This document shows positions 45,385 through 57,129 of a DNA stretch of 64,000 bases, one piece after another. This stretch comes from Nitrospira sp. GTDB taxonomy: Bacteria > Nitrospirota > Nitrospiria > Nitrospirales > Nitrospiraceae. The notes beneath the pieces were generated by a model. That model searched no databases, had not been told where the DNA came from, and saw nothing but the letters and a program-made list of their open reading frames with translations. Position 1 is the stretch's first letter. Each line of letters opens with the position of its first letter. Location: the NCBI GenBank assembly GCA_029194665.1, contig JARFXO010000004.1:434001-498000 (forward strand), given 5' to 3'. The position numbers were made by a program, and so were the translations under genes.

Positions 45385-46407
45385 ATGATCAAGAAGAAAC
45401 CAGGGTATACGGTGGCGGTCCTTGGCGCGACCGGCGCGGTGGGCAAGGAGACTCTTGAGATCTTGGAGGAGCGCAAATTTCCGTTGATGAACCTCCGGCT
45501 CTTTGCGTCCAAACGAACGGCCGGCGAAGTGATGACATGCCAGGGCAAGGAGTGGAAAGTTGAAGAGCTGACTGAATCCTCGTCGTTCGTGGGTGTCGAT
45601 CTGGCGTTTATCTCAGCCACGGATGCCATCAGCAAAGACTACGGTCAACGACTGGGCGCCGCCGGCATTGCGGTGATCGACGATAGTGCGGTGTTCCGCA
45701 TGGATGATCAGGTTCCCTTGGTGGTTCCGGAGGTGAATGCGGCTGCCTTGAGCGCCATGCCTCGTGGAATCGTCTCCATTCCCAACTGTACGACCACGCC
45801 CTTGGTCATGGCGCTCAAGCCCCTTCATGATGCCGTGGGGGTGAAGCGTGTAGTGGTCACCACCTTTCAATCGGTTTCGGGGACCGGCGCTGCGGCCATG
45901 GATGAGCTGATGGATCAAACGAAGGATTTGCTCGCGTTTCGCGACGTCACCGCCAACGTCTATCCCTATCAGATTGCCTTCAATCTGTTGCCGCACATCG
46001 GCTCGTTCAATGAGGGGGGCGACTGCTCGGAGGAAGTCAAGATCGCGAAAGAGACTCGAAAGATACTCGGTGCGCCGAAGCTCAAGGTGACGGCCACGAC
46101 GGTGCGTGTGCCCGTGTTGCGCTGTCATTCGGAGGCGATTAATGTTGAACTAGAGCGTCCATTGAAGGCGAATGAGGCGCGTGCTGCGCTGGCGGCCATG
46201 CCCGGCGTGATTGTCTATGACGATCCAGTGAAGAAGCTGTACCCGATGCCGCTCGATGCAACCGGAAAAGATGAGGTCTATATCGGTCGTGTTCGGGAGG
46301 ATGAATCGATCGCAAACGGCCTCAATCTTTGGGTCGTCTCCGACAATCTTCGCAAGGGGGCGGCGCTGAATGCTATTCAGATCGCCGAATGTCTGGTGAA
46401 TAGCTAG
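45385..46407 (+). CDS. asd: Aspartate-semialdehyde dehydrogenase
   Basis: 340 residues. TVAVLGATGAVGKETLEILEE is the NADP-binding loop, SIPNCTTTPLVMALKPL holds the catalytic Cys, and the late TVRVPVLRCHSEAINVEL holds the catalytic His with its Arg. It reduces aspartyl phosphate in the route to lysine/DAP, threonine, methionine and isoleucine. It begins eight bases after the NHL protein stop, so the two are co-transcribed. Confidence 0.97.
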   Translation: MIKKKPGYTVAVLGATGAVGKETLEILEERKFPLMNLRLFASKRTAGEVMTCQGKEWKVEELTESSSFVGVDLAFISATDAISKDYGQRLGAAGIAVIDDSAVFRMDDQVPLVVPEVNAAALSAMPRGIVSIPNCTTTPLVMALKPLHDAVGVKRVVVTTFQSVSGTGAAAMDELMDQTKDLLAFRDVTANVYPYQIAFNLLPHIGSFNEGGDCSEEVKIAKETRKILGAPKLKVTATTVRVPVLRCHSEAINVELERPLKANEARAALAAMPGVIVYDDPVKKLYPMPLDATGKDEVYIGRVREDESIANGLNLWVVSDNLRKGAALNAIQIAECLVNS

Positions 46408-46463
46408 CGCCCGGTGTTGTATTACCAGACTGATTGGATATTCTGCTCATGGGATGAAAGTTG

Positions 46464-46718
46464 ATGCCGGAATGGAGCGCTTTCGGCAAGGTTCTTATCG
46501 GCCTGGGGCTTGGAATCGTTGCGCTTGGGGCCCTGTTGGTCGCTGTGGACCGACTTCCTGGATTAGGGAATGTCTTCAGCTGGCTCGGCAAACTTCCCGG
46601 TGATATCTCCATCAAACGTGATAACTTCAGCTTCTATTTCCCCGTCGCGACGAGCATCGTTCTCAGTGTCCTTCTGAGTCTGCTATTCTATCTCGTAGGA
46701 TGGTTCTTCCGCCGATGA
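46464..46718 (+). CDS. DUF2905 small membrane protein
   Basis: 84 residues from ATG 46464. Two membrane helices (VLIGLGLGIVALGALLVAV and VATSIVLSVLLSLLFYLVGWFF) flank the conserved GNVFSWLGKLPGDISIKRDNFSFYFP of DUF2905. The function is unknown; these proteins are commonly found beside queA and spoIID-like genes, as here. Its stop overlaps the next start. Confidence 0.85.
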   Translation: MPEWSAFGKVLIGLGLGIVALGALLVAVDRLPGLGNVFSWLGKLPGDISIKRDNFSFYFPVATSIVLSVLLSLLFYLVGWFFRR

Positions 46719-47928
46719 TGACAGCACCGTTCCGGGCTCGCGCAGCTGGATTGGGGATCTGCCTCGGCTTGATTATGATGCCGGAGGCAGAGGCGGCGCA
46801 ATCGATTCGCGTGCTGTTGGCTCCTGATGTTCAGCAGCTGGAAGTACAGACGGATCAGACCATTTGGGTGACTGACGAACATGGTCAGGCCTGGTCCTAT
46901 CGGCCTGTTCTGCGAATCAAGGTGCGTGGCCATGCGTTGATCCTCAACGGCAAACCGGTGGTGACTGATCAACTGATGTTACGGGCGGGAATTCACGACC
47001 TTAAACTCCGGCTGAATCAGAATGGTAACCGGACGGCGCTTCATACAGGTGATGAGAAGGGTGCCCTCCAAGTCAGTGGATTGATTCAGCTCGTTCGGCG
47101 AGGAAAGGGATTGCTCCTCGTCAATCATGTCGATTTGGAAGAGTATGTCAAAGGTGTCGTACCGGCAGAGGTGAACCCGGCCTGGCATCGTGAGCTGCTG
47201 AAGGTGCAGGCAGTCGCAACTCGAACCTATGCATTGTACCAGCGCATGCTCAGCTCCACTCGGGATTATGATGTGGTCGCAGGGATTCAGGATCAGGTAT
47301 ATCGCGGCCGCCAAGGCATCGACGCACGGGTGGTGGAGGCGGTGGAAGCTACAAGGGGACTTGTAGTGACCTATCAAGGCGCTCCGATCTATGCTGCCTT
47401 CTCTTCGACCGCTGCGGGAATTACGGAAGATGCCATGACTGTGTGGTCGAAGGATCTCCCTTATTTGAAGGGTGTGGAATGCCCGTTCGACATCGAGTCT
47501 CCGTACTATCAGTGGAAGGCATCCTTGAAGATCGACACCTTGGAGAAGAATTTGCGCCAGCAAGGGTATGCCGTAGGAACAATCTCGGCGATTACGCCGC
47601 TTGCTTATAGCCGCGCTGGACGAGTTGCGACATTGCAGATCGTGCACTCGAGCGGCGAGTTAACGATCCGGGGCGAAGACCTGCGTAAAGCGGTCGGGTA
47701 TACGGTGGTACCCAGCACGCAATTTACGATTGAGTCGGTCGGGGAGGACGTCGTCATCTCCGGTTACGGAGCCGGTCATGCGGTTGGTCTTTGCCAGTGG
47801 GGCGCAAAGGAGCTGGCTGACTTGGGCTACTCCTTTTCGAGCATTCTTCGCTATTACTATCCTGGGACGGAGCTTCAGGATGCGTCATTGACCCAAGCAC
47901 CTCCGGTACCGTCGCCGCCTCCCTCCTG

Positions 47929-47929
<1 letters not shown>
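46715..47929 (+). CDS. SpoIID/LytB-domain protein
   Basis: About 404 residues from ATG 46715, which overlaps the DUF2905 stop by ATGA. A signal peptide (RARAAGLGICLGLIMMPEAEAA) is followed by the SpoIID domain: NHVDLEEYVKGVVPAEVNPAWHRELLKVQAVATRTYAL and, later, CQWGAKELADLGYSFSSILRYYYPGTEL. SpoIID is a peptidoglycan lytic transglycosylase in endospore formers; in non-sporulating Gram-negatives the domain is thought to trim denuded or septal glycan. Its stop overlaps the queA start by TGATG. Confidence 0.88.
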
Positions 47930-48948
<1,019 letters not shown>

Positions 48949-49109
48949 ATTCCAATGGCGCGCGATAGGATACCGTTACTCTTCGTGAGTGGCGTCGTAT
49001 CAGTGGTAATCAGTCGTGAGTAGCGATGAGCTGTTCGTGAGCGACAGACGTCCGTTGCGATGTGACTCGTTCCTGCCCAGAAGCTCTCCACTTGTGTTTT
49101 GGGTCAGAA

Positions 49110-49643
49110 TTAGTTTTCTGTGCTTTGAGGTAAATTCTGGCAAAACAGTTCGACAGTCTTGCGGAATAGAAAGAGGGCGGTATCTTGTGGAGAGGCTGCG
49201 AGAGCTGATCGTGCGTTGATACGGATGTCCTCGGCGCTGATCCGGTGCTGTTGGGCGACAAGCAAGGCATCTTCCAAATCCACATCGGTGCCACGACGTA
49301 GTTTCGCGAGTACGAAGTCAATTGGTGCAAGGATTCGGATGCGAAGATTCGGCTGATCAATCAACATGGTCGCCCGGTCTCGGTATCCTGGAGGCATTGC
49401 GACAATCGACCAGCCTGAAAAGTTTTGCGTCAGATCCGCCGGAACCTGTGCGCTGGTCAGAAAGCCCAATAAGTTCCCAATCGGGCCTGCTACTTCAGCA
49501 TCCACATCGTGAGTGGCGCGACCTGAAATTCCATAGGCCGGTAACGCCAGCGCGCCGATGAGGAGAAGATCAAGCGTTTCTCCGGTCTCGGTGACATAGC
49601 GTGTGAGAAGGGAGACCAGCTGGTCAAGGGTGAGAGTAGGCAA
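49110..49643 (-). CDS. Nucleotidyltransferase-like protein (DUF6036 type)
   Basis: About 177 residues from TTG 49643, which overlaps the stop of the gene upstream and has GAGGCG before it; an ATG at 49715 is alternative but would overlap by 92 bases. LLLIGALALPAYGISGRATHDVDAEV contains the GxxAL...RATxDxD pattern of MNT-type nucleotidyltransferases, with two spaced Asp residues, and RILAPIDFVLAKLRRGTDVDLEDALLVAQ follows. DUF6036 proteins often pair with small helical partners in toxin-antitoxin-like modules. The upstream gene on the same strand may be that partner, but this is inference. Confidence 0.7.
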   Translation of the reverse strand: MPTLTLDQLVSLLTRYVTETGETLDLLLIGALALPAYGISGRATHDVDAEVAGPIGNLLGFLTSAQVPADLTQNFSGWSIVAMPPGYRDRATMLIDQPNLRIRILAPIDFVLAKLRRGTDVDLEDALLVAQQHRISAEDIRINARSALAASPQDTALFLFRKTVELFCQNLPQSTEN

Positions 49644-49956
49644 AGTAGAGCGCCTCGGCAAAGGTCCGGTAATCCCGAGAGTCGATTGGTCCGGAATTGG
49701 TAGGAAGGGGTGCACGGTTCAGGACGAACGTGATCAGCTGCCGATAGTGGGTGTACCACCGGCATGCAGTGAGGAATGCCGCATGCACGGCTGGTTCTGA
49801 GAGCCACGGTGTAAGGTCCAGCTGATCATTGACTAGAATTTCAAGCCAAAGAACTCGCCGGCCTCGGGCTGTGCGAATGGCTTCTTCAATGGATGATGTG
49901 CCTAGGTAAGCCGGTAACAGCAGCAGCGGCGGAGCTACAGTTCGAGGAGGAATCAT
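49624..49956 (-). CDS. Hypothetical protein preceding the nucleotidyltransferase-like gene
   Basis: 110 residues from ATG 49956, which has GAGGA-type purines upstream (TTCGAGGAGGAATC on the plus strand is the complement of weaker sequence, so the site is only moderate). VLWLEILVNDQLDLTPWLSEPAVHAAFLTACRWYTHYRQLITFVLNRA and YRTFAEALYFAYSHP suggest a small helical domain. I do not recognise the family. It overlaps the next gene by 20 bases, indicating coupled translation. Confidence 0.6.
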   Translation of the reverse strand: MIPPRTVAPPLLLLPAYLGTSSIEEAIRTARGRRVLWLEILVNDQLDLTPWLSEPAVHAAFLTACRWYTHYRQLITFVLNRAPLPTNSGPIDSRDYRTFAEALYFAYSHP

Positions 49957-50047
49957 GGACGCAGTGTAGCATAGCACGAAGATGATATGTGGCTGTCGGC
50001 CTCTACACAGCAATTGCCGTCAGCCGGCAATGGTTACCGGCTGGGTC

Positions 50048-50746
50048 TTACAGCAGTTCTCGGCGGACCGTGATCGGGAGCTTGGCTTTCATGGATTGTT
50101 GGAATGAGATCAGGGCCCGTTGCTGCTTCTGCAGGAGCATGTCATCCAGCACCCGCTGCTTGGCTTCTGCTGCCTTAGCGGGATCGGAATCCTGTGGCCT
50201 GGTCATGAGAGACTGTCCTTCGGCAATCTCAGCTGGGGTTAGGCCGACGGAGTCTCGGACGATCATGCGAGCCTTATTGGCCAGGACTTCCTGATGCTGG
50301 ATCGACTCAAACGCGGCTGGGGTGAGATGATTGGCGGCTAGGACGCGCTTGTAGAGATCGGGGTCAAAGGCGCCGTTTTTCTGAAAGACCGGCGTTTGCA
50401 TGATCAGTTCGCGCAAATCGGCATCGGAAACCCGCACGCCCATTTCTTCGGCTGCGATAATCCACACACGACTGTCGACGAGTTGCCCGACGACGAATTC
50501 TTTGAACTCTTCCTCTTTGAAATCGGTTTTGACGTTTTCTTTGTAAATGCGGTGCATGTTTTCATAGGTACGTTTGAACTCATCGAGCGACACTGATTGA
50601 TCACCGACCTTGGCGACTGGTCCACCGGCTTGTTCCCCGAAGCCCCACCAGCCCATGGTTATCACGAAGGCTATAGCTAGGATACCCATGATGGATTTGA
50701 GCAACCAAGGGTAGTTGTGGGATGCGTCGCGCATTGTCTTGATCAT
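50048..50746 (-). CDS. SurA_N/PpiD-like membrane-anchored protein lacking a PPIase domain
   Basis: 232 residues. A single N-terminal anchor (LKSIMGILAIAFVITMGWWGF) follows a short cytoplasmic start, as in PpiD. The periplasmic part, VAKVGDQSVSLDEFKRTYENMHRIYKENVKTDFKEEEFKEFVVGQLVDSRV, and the following helices match the SurA_N chaperone domain. No parvulin (peptidyl-prolyl isomerase) domain follows: the protein ends with a helical tail. It is probably a periplasmic chaperone for exported proteins. No obvious partner adjoins it. Confidence 0.85.
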   Translation of the reverse strand: MIKTMRDASHNYPWLLKSIMGILAIAFVITMGWWGFGEQAGGPVAKVGDQSVSLDEFKRTYENMHRIYKENVKTDFKEEEFKEFVVGQLVDSRVWIIAAEEMGVRVSDADLRELIMQTPVFQKNGAFDPDLYKRVLAANHLTPAAFESIQHQEVLANKARMIVRDSVGLTPAEIAEGQSLMTRPQDSDPAKAAEAKQRVLDDMLLQKQQRALISFQQSMKAKLPITVRRELL

Positions 50747-50960
50747 GTCATTCCTCTTCTTTTGTGAATCAACAGTCTACTTGTGGACCGGACGGAAGGC
50801 AAGGGTGGTTAGTGCGGGGTGGTTAGTGCGGGGCAGTACGAGGGCGGGGTGCAAACGTTGATTGTCTGAGAGACCAGCTTCCTTTGCATCTGCTTCCAGG
50901 AGGCAGAAAGCCGGTTCAGGAAGGTTTCGAAAAGAAAACCAGGGAAAGATCGGTCTTTGT

Positions 50961-50989
50961 TTGTGCAAGTTGATGCATTTTGTTATACT
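50961..50989 (+). promoter_or_regulatory. Candidate sigma-70 promoter before the RDD gene
   Basis: TTGTGC (50961-50966) and TATACT (50984-50989), 17 bases apart; the start would be just before AGAAGGAG of the RDD gene, giving a very short leader. Confidence 0.5.
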
Positions 50990-51014
50990 TTGCCACCAAT
51001 TAGAAGGAGATTCC

Positions 51015-51470
51015 TTGGCAGGGGGGCCAACCTCGACGGCGCTGGAAACGAGAGTCTATCCGAAGGCCCATGTCCTGAATCGGTTCATCGCGAAATTGAT
51101 CGATCTGTTCGTTGTCGTCGCCGCCGACGAAATTGCTCCTCCGGTCGGCTTTCTTTCCGGCTTGGCCTACATCTTGATTGCCGACGGGTTTGCGGGCGGA
51201 AAAAGTATCGGCAAACGGCTGGTGGGTCTGCAAACCATGCAATTGGATGGCCGGGATACGGCCGGTTTCCGAGAGTCGATCATCCGGAATCTTCCGCTGG
51301 GTGTCGCACAGATCGCATATGCGGTCCCATACATCGGATGGCTCGTATCTCTTGCCATTTTAGCGTTTGAGAGTTTTTTGATCATTGGGAATGAGCAGGG
51401 TCGTCGACTTGGCGATGAAGTAGCAAGGACTCAGGTATTAGATGCCGGTCAACTTGCGGTCCCAGATTAG
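51015..51470 (+). CDS. RDD family membrane protein
   Basis: 151 residues from TTG 51015, chosen because AAGGAG lies about eight bases upstream; longer frames to 50862 are not supported. RFIAKLIDLFVVVAADEI contains the R..D.D-type Arg/Asp pattern of the RDD domain (here R-x2-A-x2-I-D), with three membrane segments (including FLSGLAYILIADG and LVSLAILAFESFLII) and GKSIGKRLVGLQTM between. RDD proteins are of uncertain function, some linked to Na+/H+ exchange. It precedes the mre operon by about 70 bases. Confidence 0.8.
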   Translation: MAGGPTSTALETRVYPKAHVLNRFIAKLIDLFVVVAADEIAPPVGFLSGLAYILIADGFAGGKSIGKRLVGLQTMQLDGRDTAGFRESIIRNLPLGVAQIAYAVPYIGWLVSLAILAFESFLIIGNEQGRRLGDEVARTQVLDAGQLAVPD

Positions 51471-51474
51471 GTAA

Positions 51475-52587
<1,113 letters not shown>

Positions 52588-52600
52588 GGTGCCATCCCTC

Positions 52601-53473
52601 ATGCGGATGGTCAATTTTCGCGTACCGTACAGCGCTAGGCGTGGTGCCCTCTTCCTTGTCGTCGTTCTCGTAATCGGCTTCTTGCTTCTACCCGGTCAAC
52701 TCCAAAGTGTATTTCAGGAAGTGGGCGGTCCCTTAGGATGGATTATCAGTTGGCCTCTCCAGGCCGTGGCCGGAATCCAAGATCGAATTGCCGGTGTCTG
52801 GGGACGATATGTGGCCCTGCAAGGGGTTGAAGAAGAAAATCAACAGTTGAGGAGAGAGCTGGACCTTCTCAAGGAACAAAACGGGCAGCTGCGAGAAGCT
52901 TCGGTGGCGACGGAGCGGCTCTCGGCACTGCTGGAGTTTAAGAAACAAGTCCTTCCCACATCCGTGGCCGCCCAAGTCATCGGGCGCGATACCGGCAATT
53001 GGTACAAGACGATTATTTTGAACAAAGGGGCCTCCGACGGGCTTCAATCGGACCAGGGAGTGATCACTCCGGCAGGTGTGGTCGGTCGCGTCGTCAAGAC
53101 CACGGCCTCGACCGCCGTCGTCCTGCTCGTGACGGATCCCAATAATGCGATCGCCGGATTAATCCAGCGCACCAGAGATGAGGGAATAGTCGAAGGGACG
53201 ACGCAGGGACAAGCTCGGCTCAAGTACATTCCGTTGCTGTCCAACGCGCGGCCGGGCGACCACGTCGTCACGTCAGGATTAGTGGAGGGGTTTCCTCGCG
53301 GTATACCGATCGGCACGATCATCAGAATCGATAAGGAAGAGGAAGCGCTGTTCCAATCGGCAGAACTTTCTCCGGAGGTCGATCCGAATCGGGTCGAGGA
53401 AGTGCTGGTCATTCGGTCTCCCTCTATTCCGACCGAAGGGGAGCGGTTTGGCGTCCCGAAGCGCAAGCCATGA
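52601..53473 (+). CDS. mreC: Rod shape-determining protein MreC
   Basis: About 290 residues from ATG 52601 (AAGG ten bases upstream; GTG 52589 in frame is possible). An N-terminal anchor (ALFLVVVLVIGFLLLPG) is followed by a coiled coil (LQGVEEENQQLRRELDLLKEQNGQLRE) and the MreC beta-barrel domain (VAAQVIGRDTGNWYKTIILNKGASDGLQSDQGVI). It links MreB to the periplasmic synthesis machinery. It overlaps mreD by ATGA. Confidence 0.95.
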   Translation: MRMVNFRVPYSARRGALFLVVVLVIGFLLLPGQLQSVFQEVGGPLGWIISWPLQAVAGIQDRIAGVWGRYVALQGVEEENQQLRRELDLLKEQNGQLREASVATERLSALLEFKKQVLPTSVAAQVIGRDTGNWYKTIILNKGASDGLQSDQGVITPAGVVGRVVKTTASTAVVLLVTDPNNAIAGLIQRTRDEGIVEGTTQGQARLKYIPLLSNARPGDHVVTSGLVEGFPRGIPIGTIIRIDKEEEALFQSAELSPEVDPNRVEEVLVIRSPSIPTEGERFGVPKRKP

Positions 53474-53970
53474 AAGCCCTCATCTATTCGACCATGATCG
53501 TTGGTCTGGTGCCGATACAGTCCGTTCTTTTGCCTCACATCAGTTTCTGGGGCGTCAGGCCGGATCTTGGTTTTGTGGCAGTGTGCTTGATCGGTCTCAT
53601 AGCAGGAGAGCTTGATGGCTTGTTGATGGGGCTTGCGCTCGGATGGGCGGTGAGCCTGTTCTCGGCGCAAGATCTGATTTCCAGTGTGGTCTTGAAGGGA
53701 ACCGTGGGGTTCGTAGCAGGCCTCGCGGGCCGGCAGGTCGTCTACCTGAGTCCTGTCGTCTTGGTGGCGGGACTGCTGGTGGTCTCCTGTTTGGCTGGGC
53801 TGGTTGCTCCGTTCGCTCTACAGCTCAGCGTGCAACAGGATTGGTGGTGGGCCGTCTGGAACGTGGTGCTGCCGCAAGCCTGTCTTGATGCGGTGATCGG
53901 AGGGCTGATCTACTGGATCATGTGGAGTCGTTGGAGTATCGAGCAGTTGATGTCAGAGTCTCGAATGTAG
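53470..53970 (+). CDS. mreD: Rod shape-determining protein MreD
   Basis: 166 residues with five to six hydrophobic helices (for example LGFVAVCLIGLIAGELDGLLMGLALGWAVSLFSAQD). The GELDGLLMGLALGW segment and SSVVLKGTVGFVAGLAG correspond to the conserved loop and following helix of MreD. Sequence conservation is low in this family; the call rests mainly on topology and position between mreC and mrdA. Confidence 0.88.
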   Translation: MKALIYSTMIVGLVPIQSVLLPHISFWGVRPDLGFVAVCLIGLIAGELDGLLMGLALGWAVSLFSAQDLISSVVLKGTVGFVAGLAGRQVVYLSPVVLVAGLLVVSCLAGLVAPFALQLSVQQDWWWAVWNVVLPQACLDAVIGGLIYWIMWSRWSIEQLMSESRM

Positions 53971-53979
53971 GCGTTCAGT

Positions 53980-55851
53980 ATGGTGACGGTGCATTCTTCA
54001 GAATCAGAATTCGGCGACCTTCATCGGCGGCTCTTCATTCTCCGGGTGGGACTGTTGTTGGTGGTGGTGTTGCTCGGCCTGCGGCTCTGGCATCTTCAAA
54101 TCCGCGAAGGGCCGTATTATCGAGATTTATCGGAGAACAATCGGACCAGATTGGTCTTGCTCGAACCAGCACGTGGTCTGATCTATGACCGGCACGGTGT
54201 CCTTCTGGCGAATAACGTCCCGAGCTTCAGTCTCTACGTCACGCTTGAAGACGTGAAGGATCGCGAAGCCTTGATTCAGCAGCTGACTGATTTGCTCGGT
54301 CTCGACCCGACCATCGTGCGGAAAAAAATGACGGCCAAAGGCAGCAATTTGCTTCCGCGCAAAATCAAAGACCACATGACGCTGCGCGATGCCACGCTGG
54401 TCGAATCCCATCGTCTCGACATGCCCGGGGTCATGATTCAGGTTGAGTCGCAGCGCAACTATCCAGGCGGCGTGACGGCGGCCCATCTCCTCGGCTATGT
54501 CGGAGAAATTTCAGCAGATCAGTTGGAGAAGCCCGAATTTATCGATCTCCATCAAGGCAGCATCGTGGGGCAATATGGTGTGGAAAAGTCGTATGATCGG
54601 CACGTGCGAGGAATGGCCGGTCAGAAGAGCGTGGAAGTCGACGCACTCGGCCACGAGAAGAAAGCCTCGGTTGTCGAGAGGCCGCAGGCGGGAAACGACC
54701 TCTATCTCACCATTGATGTACGGCTCCAAAAGCTCGCCGAAGATCTGCTGGGGCAAGAACAGGGCGCCATCGTTGCGCTCGATCCGAACAGCGGCGATAT
54801 TCTGGCTATGGCCAGTCGTCCAGGGTTTGACCCGAACATGCTTTCGCGAGAACTGACCGCGAAGCAATGGGTGGAAATCGTGCAAGACGAAGGGCGTCCG
54901 TTGAACAATCGTGCCTCACAGGGGCAGTATCCTCCCGGGTCAACCTTCAAGATCCCGATGGCCGTTGCCGCGTTGGAGACAAAAACCATGTTGCCTTCCA
55001 GCACCGTGTACTGTAATGGGGGGTACCAGTTCGGGAAGCGGCTGTATCATGACTGGAAAGCCAGCGGGCATGGGTACGTCAATCTACACAATGCATTGGT
55101 CCATTCCTGTGACGTGTACTTTTATACGATCGGCCAACGGATGGGGATCGATGTGATTGCCGAGTTTGGGAAGGACTTCGGGCTTGGGAAGGTCACCGGA
55201 GTAGAATTACCGTCGGAACGATCCGGGATCATGCCATCCACTGCATGGAAGCAAAAAGCCAAGAACGAACAGTGGTTGCCCGGAGAGACCATTTCAGCCG
55301 CCATCGGACAGGGGTATGTGACCGTGACGCCGTTACAAATGGCGAGTCTCGTCGGCACAGTCGCCAACGATGGAATCAACTACCGCCCTCGTCTGGTGTT
55401 GGCGGTGATGGATCGAACTTCGGGAAACCTTCAAGAATTGCCGGCTGTTCCACGCGGAAAAATGAATGCAAAGCCGGAAACGTTCCGCATCATCAAGGAC
55501 GCCCTTGCTGACGTCGTCACGAAGGGAACGGCAACGAAAGCCAAATCCTCCATGGTGACGATCGGCGGAAAAACAGGCACGGCTCAAGTCGCGGCGCTCC
55601 GGACCGGACCGGAAGAAAGCATTCCCAAAAAGTTCCGAGACCATGCGTGGTTTGTCGCTTTTGCGCCGGTGGAATCGCCGAAGATCGCCGTTGCCGTGCT
55701 CGCCGAACATATGGGGCACGGTGGGGCCACCGCTGCTCCTCTTGCGAAAGAAATCATTGAAACGTATCTGAAGCTCACCAGCCAGGCGCCCGTCGTCACC
55801 TCGGATCTCCCCAGCGTGAATGGGCTCGGGCGCTCATCGAAAGACTCATGA
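53980..55851 (+). CDS. mrdA: Penicillin-binding protein 2
   Basis: 623 residues. Short cytoplasmic tail and one anchor (LFILRVGLLLVVVLLGLRLWHLQ), the dimer/pedestal domain (YDRHGVLLANNVPSFSLYV), and the transpeptidase domain with catalytic STFK (PGSTFKIPMAV), the SxN equivalent (SCD in HSCDVYFY) and KTGTAQ (GGKTGTAQVAA). It crosslinks peptidoglycan during elongation as the partner of RodA, whose gene overlaps its stop. Confidence 0.96.
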   Translation: MVTVHSSESEFGDLHRRLFILRVGLLLVVVLLGLRLWHLQIREGPYYRDLSENNRTRLVLLEPARGLIYDRHGVLLANNVPSFSLYVTLEDVKDREALIQQLTDLLGLDPTIVRKKMTAKGSNLLPRKIKDHMTLRDATLVESHRLDMPGVMIQVESQRNYPGGVTAAHLLGYVGEISADQLEKPEFIDLHQGSIVGQYGVEKSYDRHVRGMAGQKSVEVDALGHEKKASVVERPQAGNDLYLTIDVRLQKLAEDLLGQEQGAIVALDPNSGDILAMASRPGFDPNMLSRELTAKQWVEIVQDEGRPLNNRASQGQYPPGSTFKIPMAVAALETKTMLPSSTVYCNGGYQFGKRLYHDWKASGHGYVNLHNALVHSCDVYFYTIGQRMGIDVIAEFGKDFGLGKVTGVELPSERSGIMPSTAWKQKAKNEQWLPGETISAAIGQGYVTVTPLQMASLVGTVANDGINYRPRLVLAVMDRTSGNLQELPAVPRGKMNAKPETFRIIKDALADVVTKGTATKAKSSMVTIGGKTGTAQVAALRTGPEESIPKKFRDHAWFVAFAPVESPKIAVAVLAEHMGHGGATAAPLAKEIIETYLKLTSQAPVVTSDLPSVNGLGRSSKDS

Positions 55852-56969
55852 TCGATCGATTGACCGAGCATCGAGGCCTCGATAGTTTCGATATCCGCTA
55901 TGTCGCCTTGATCCTTGCCATCCTGGGGATCGGGGTGATGTCCATTTATAGTGTCACGCGCGGGCAGCAAGGTGGGGCGGCGCCGTATTATCTCAAACAG
56001 TTGATATGGATCGGTCTCGGTGCGGCGGCTTTCATCATCATGTGGGCATCGGACTACCATCAACTTGCGCGGTTTGCCTATCCTGCCTACGTCTTTATCT
56101 TGCTGATGCTGGTCTTTGTGTTATTCGACGGGCGAACGAGCAAAGGGGCTCAGCGGTGGATCGCATTGGGTCCATTCAGTTTCCAGCCGTCTGAATTCGC
56201 CAAGCTCATCCTCGTCTTGGTGTTGGCCCACTATTATTCAAAAGCCCCTCGTGTGGGGTGGCTGCAGCGTGTTATTATCCCAGGACTCTTGGTGCTGCCA
56301 GGCCTCCTCCTTATCTTGAAACAACCTGATTTGGGCAGTGGACTCAGCTTTGTCGCGGTGTATGCCGCCATGCTCCTCATGGTGGGCATTCGTTCGCAAG
56401 CCCTAGGGTTTATTCTGCTCTTCTCGATCATGTTGTTTCCGTTTGCGTGGGAGGGCGTGTGGGGGTCCTTGCATGATTACCAGCGACAGCGCATTATGGC
56501 GTTCGTCGACCCCGAATACGACCCGGGTGGAAAGGGCTACCATGCCCTTCAATCGAAAATCGCGATCGGGTCTGGGGAACTGTTGGGGAAAGGGCTCTAC
56601 GGCGGCACCCAGAGTCAACTGAAGTTTTTGCCTGAGGGGCATACCGATTTTGTGTTCGCTGTCTTCGCGGAAGAATGGGGATTTCTGGGCGTGGTCGTAC
56701 TTTTGACGTTGTTTGTGGCGCTGATTTGGTTGTCGTTGGAAATCGCGTCCAAAGCGAAGGATCAGCTTGGAGCGCTGCTCGCCGTGGGGATCGTGGCGAT
56801 GTTGTGTTTCTGCATCGTGGTCAATATCGGTATGACGGCGGGGATGTTTCCGATCGTCGGCATTCCTTTGCCGCTGGTGAGTTATGGCGGAAGCGCCACG
56901 ATCATGACCATGGCGGCCTTGGGCTTGCTGTTGAACGTCAAACGGAAGCGGTTAAGTCTGTTTTATTGA
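55848..56969 (+). CDS. rodA: Rod shape-determining peptidoglycan glycosyltransferase RodA
   Basis: 373 residues, ten helices, SEDS family. Conserved segments: KGAQRWIALGPFSFQPSEFAKL, KQPDLGSGLSFVAVY (with the catalytic Asp of this family), HTDFVFAVFAEEWGFLGVVV and the C-terminal GIPLPLVSYGGSATIMTMAALGLLLNV. It polymerises lipid II. It overlaps the mrdA stop by ATGA. A 160-base gap separates it from rng. Confidence 0.96.
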   Translation: MIDRLTEHRGLDSFDIRYVALILAILGIGVMSIYSVTRGQQGGAAPYYLKQLIWIGLGAAAFIIMWASDYHQLARFAYPAYVFILLMLVFVLFDGRTSKGAQRWIALGPFSFQPSEFAKLILVLVLAHYYSKAPRVGWLQRVIIPGLLVLPGLLLILKQPDLGSGLSFVAVYAAMLLMVGIRSQALGFILLFSIMLFPFAWEGVWGSLHDYQRQRIMAFVDPEYDPGGKGYHALQSKIAIGSGELLGKGLYGGTQSQLKFLPEGHTDFVFAVFAEEWGFLGVVVLLTLFVALIWLSLEIASKAKDQLGALLAVGIVAMLCFCIVVNIGMTAGMFPIVGIPLPLVSYGGSATIMTMAALGLLLNVKRKRLSLFY

Positions 56970-57129
56970 GCGATGGCCGAACAGGTGGAACGTTCGTGTT
57001 CCATCGTTCGGAGAAAAGAATACGGAAAGTCGGTGCGGCCGACGTGCGGAGTGCGTGTTGGACCTGGTCTTGGACCCGCGTCCATCCCTCTCAGCCGGCT
57101 CACCCGGCTTGTAGTTCAAAGGAGTCAAT

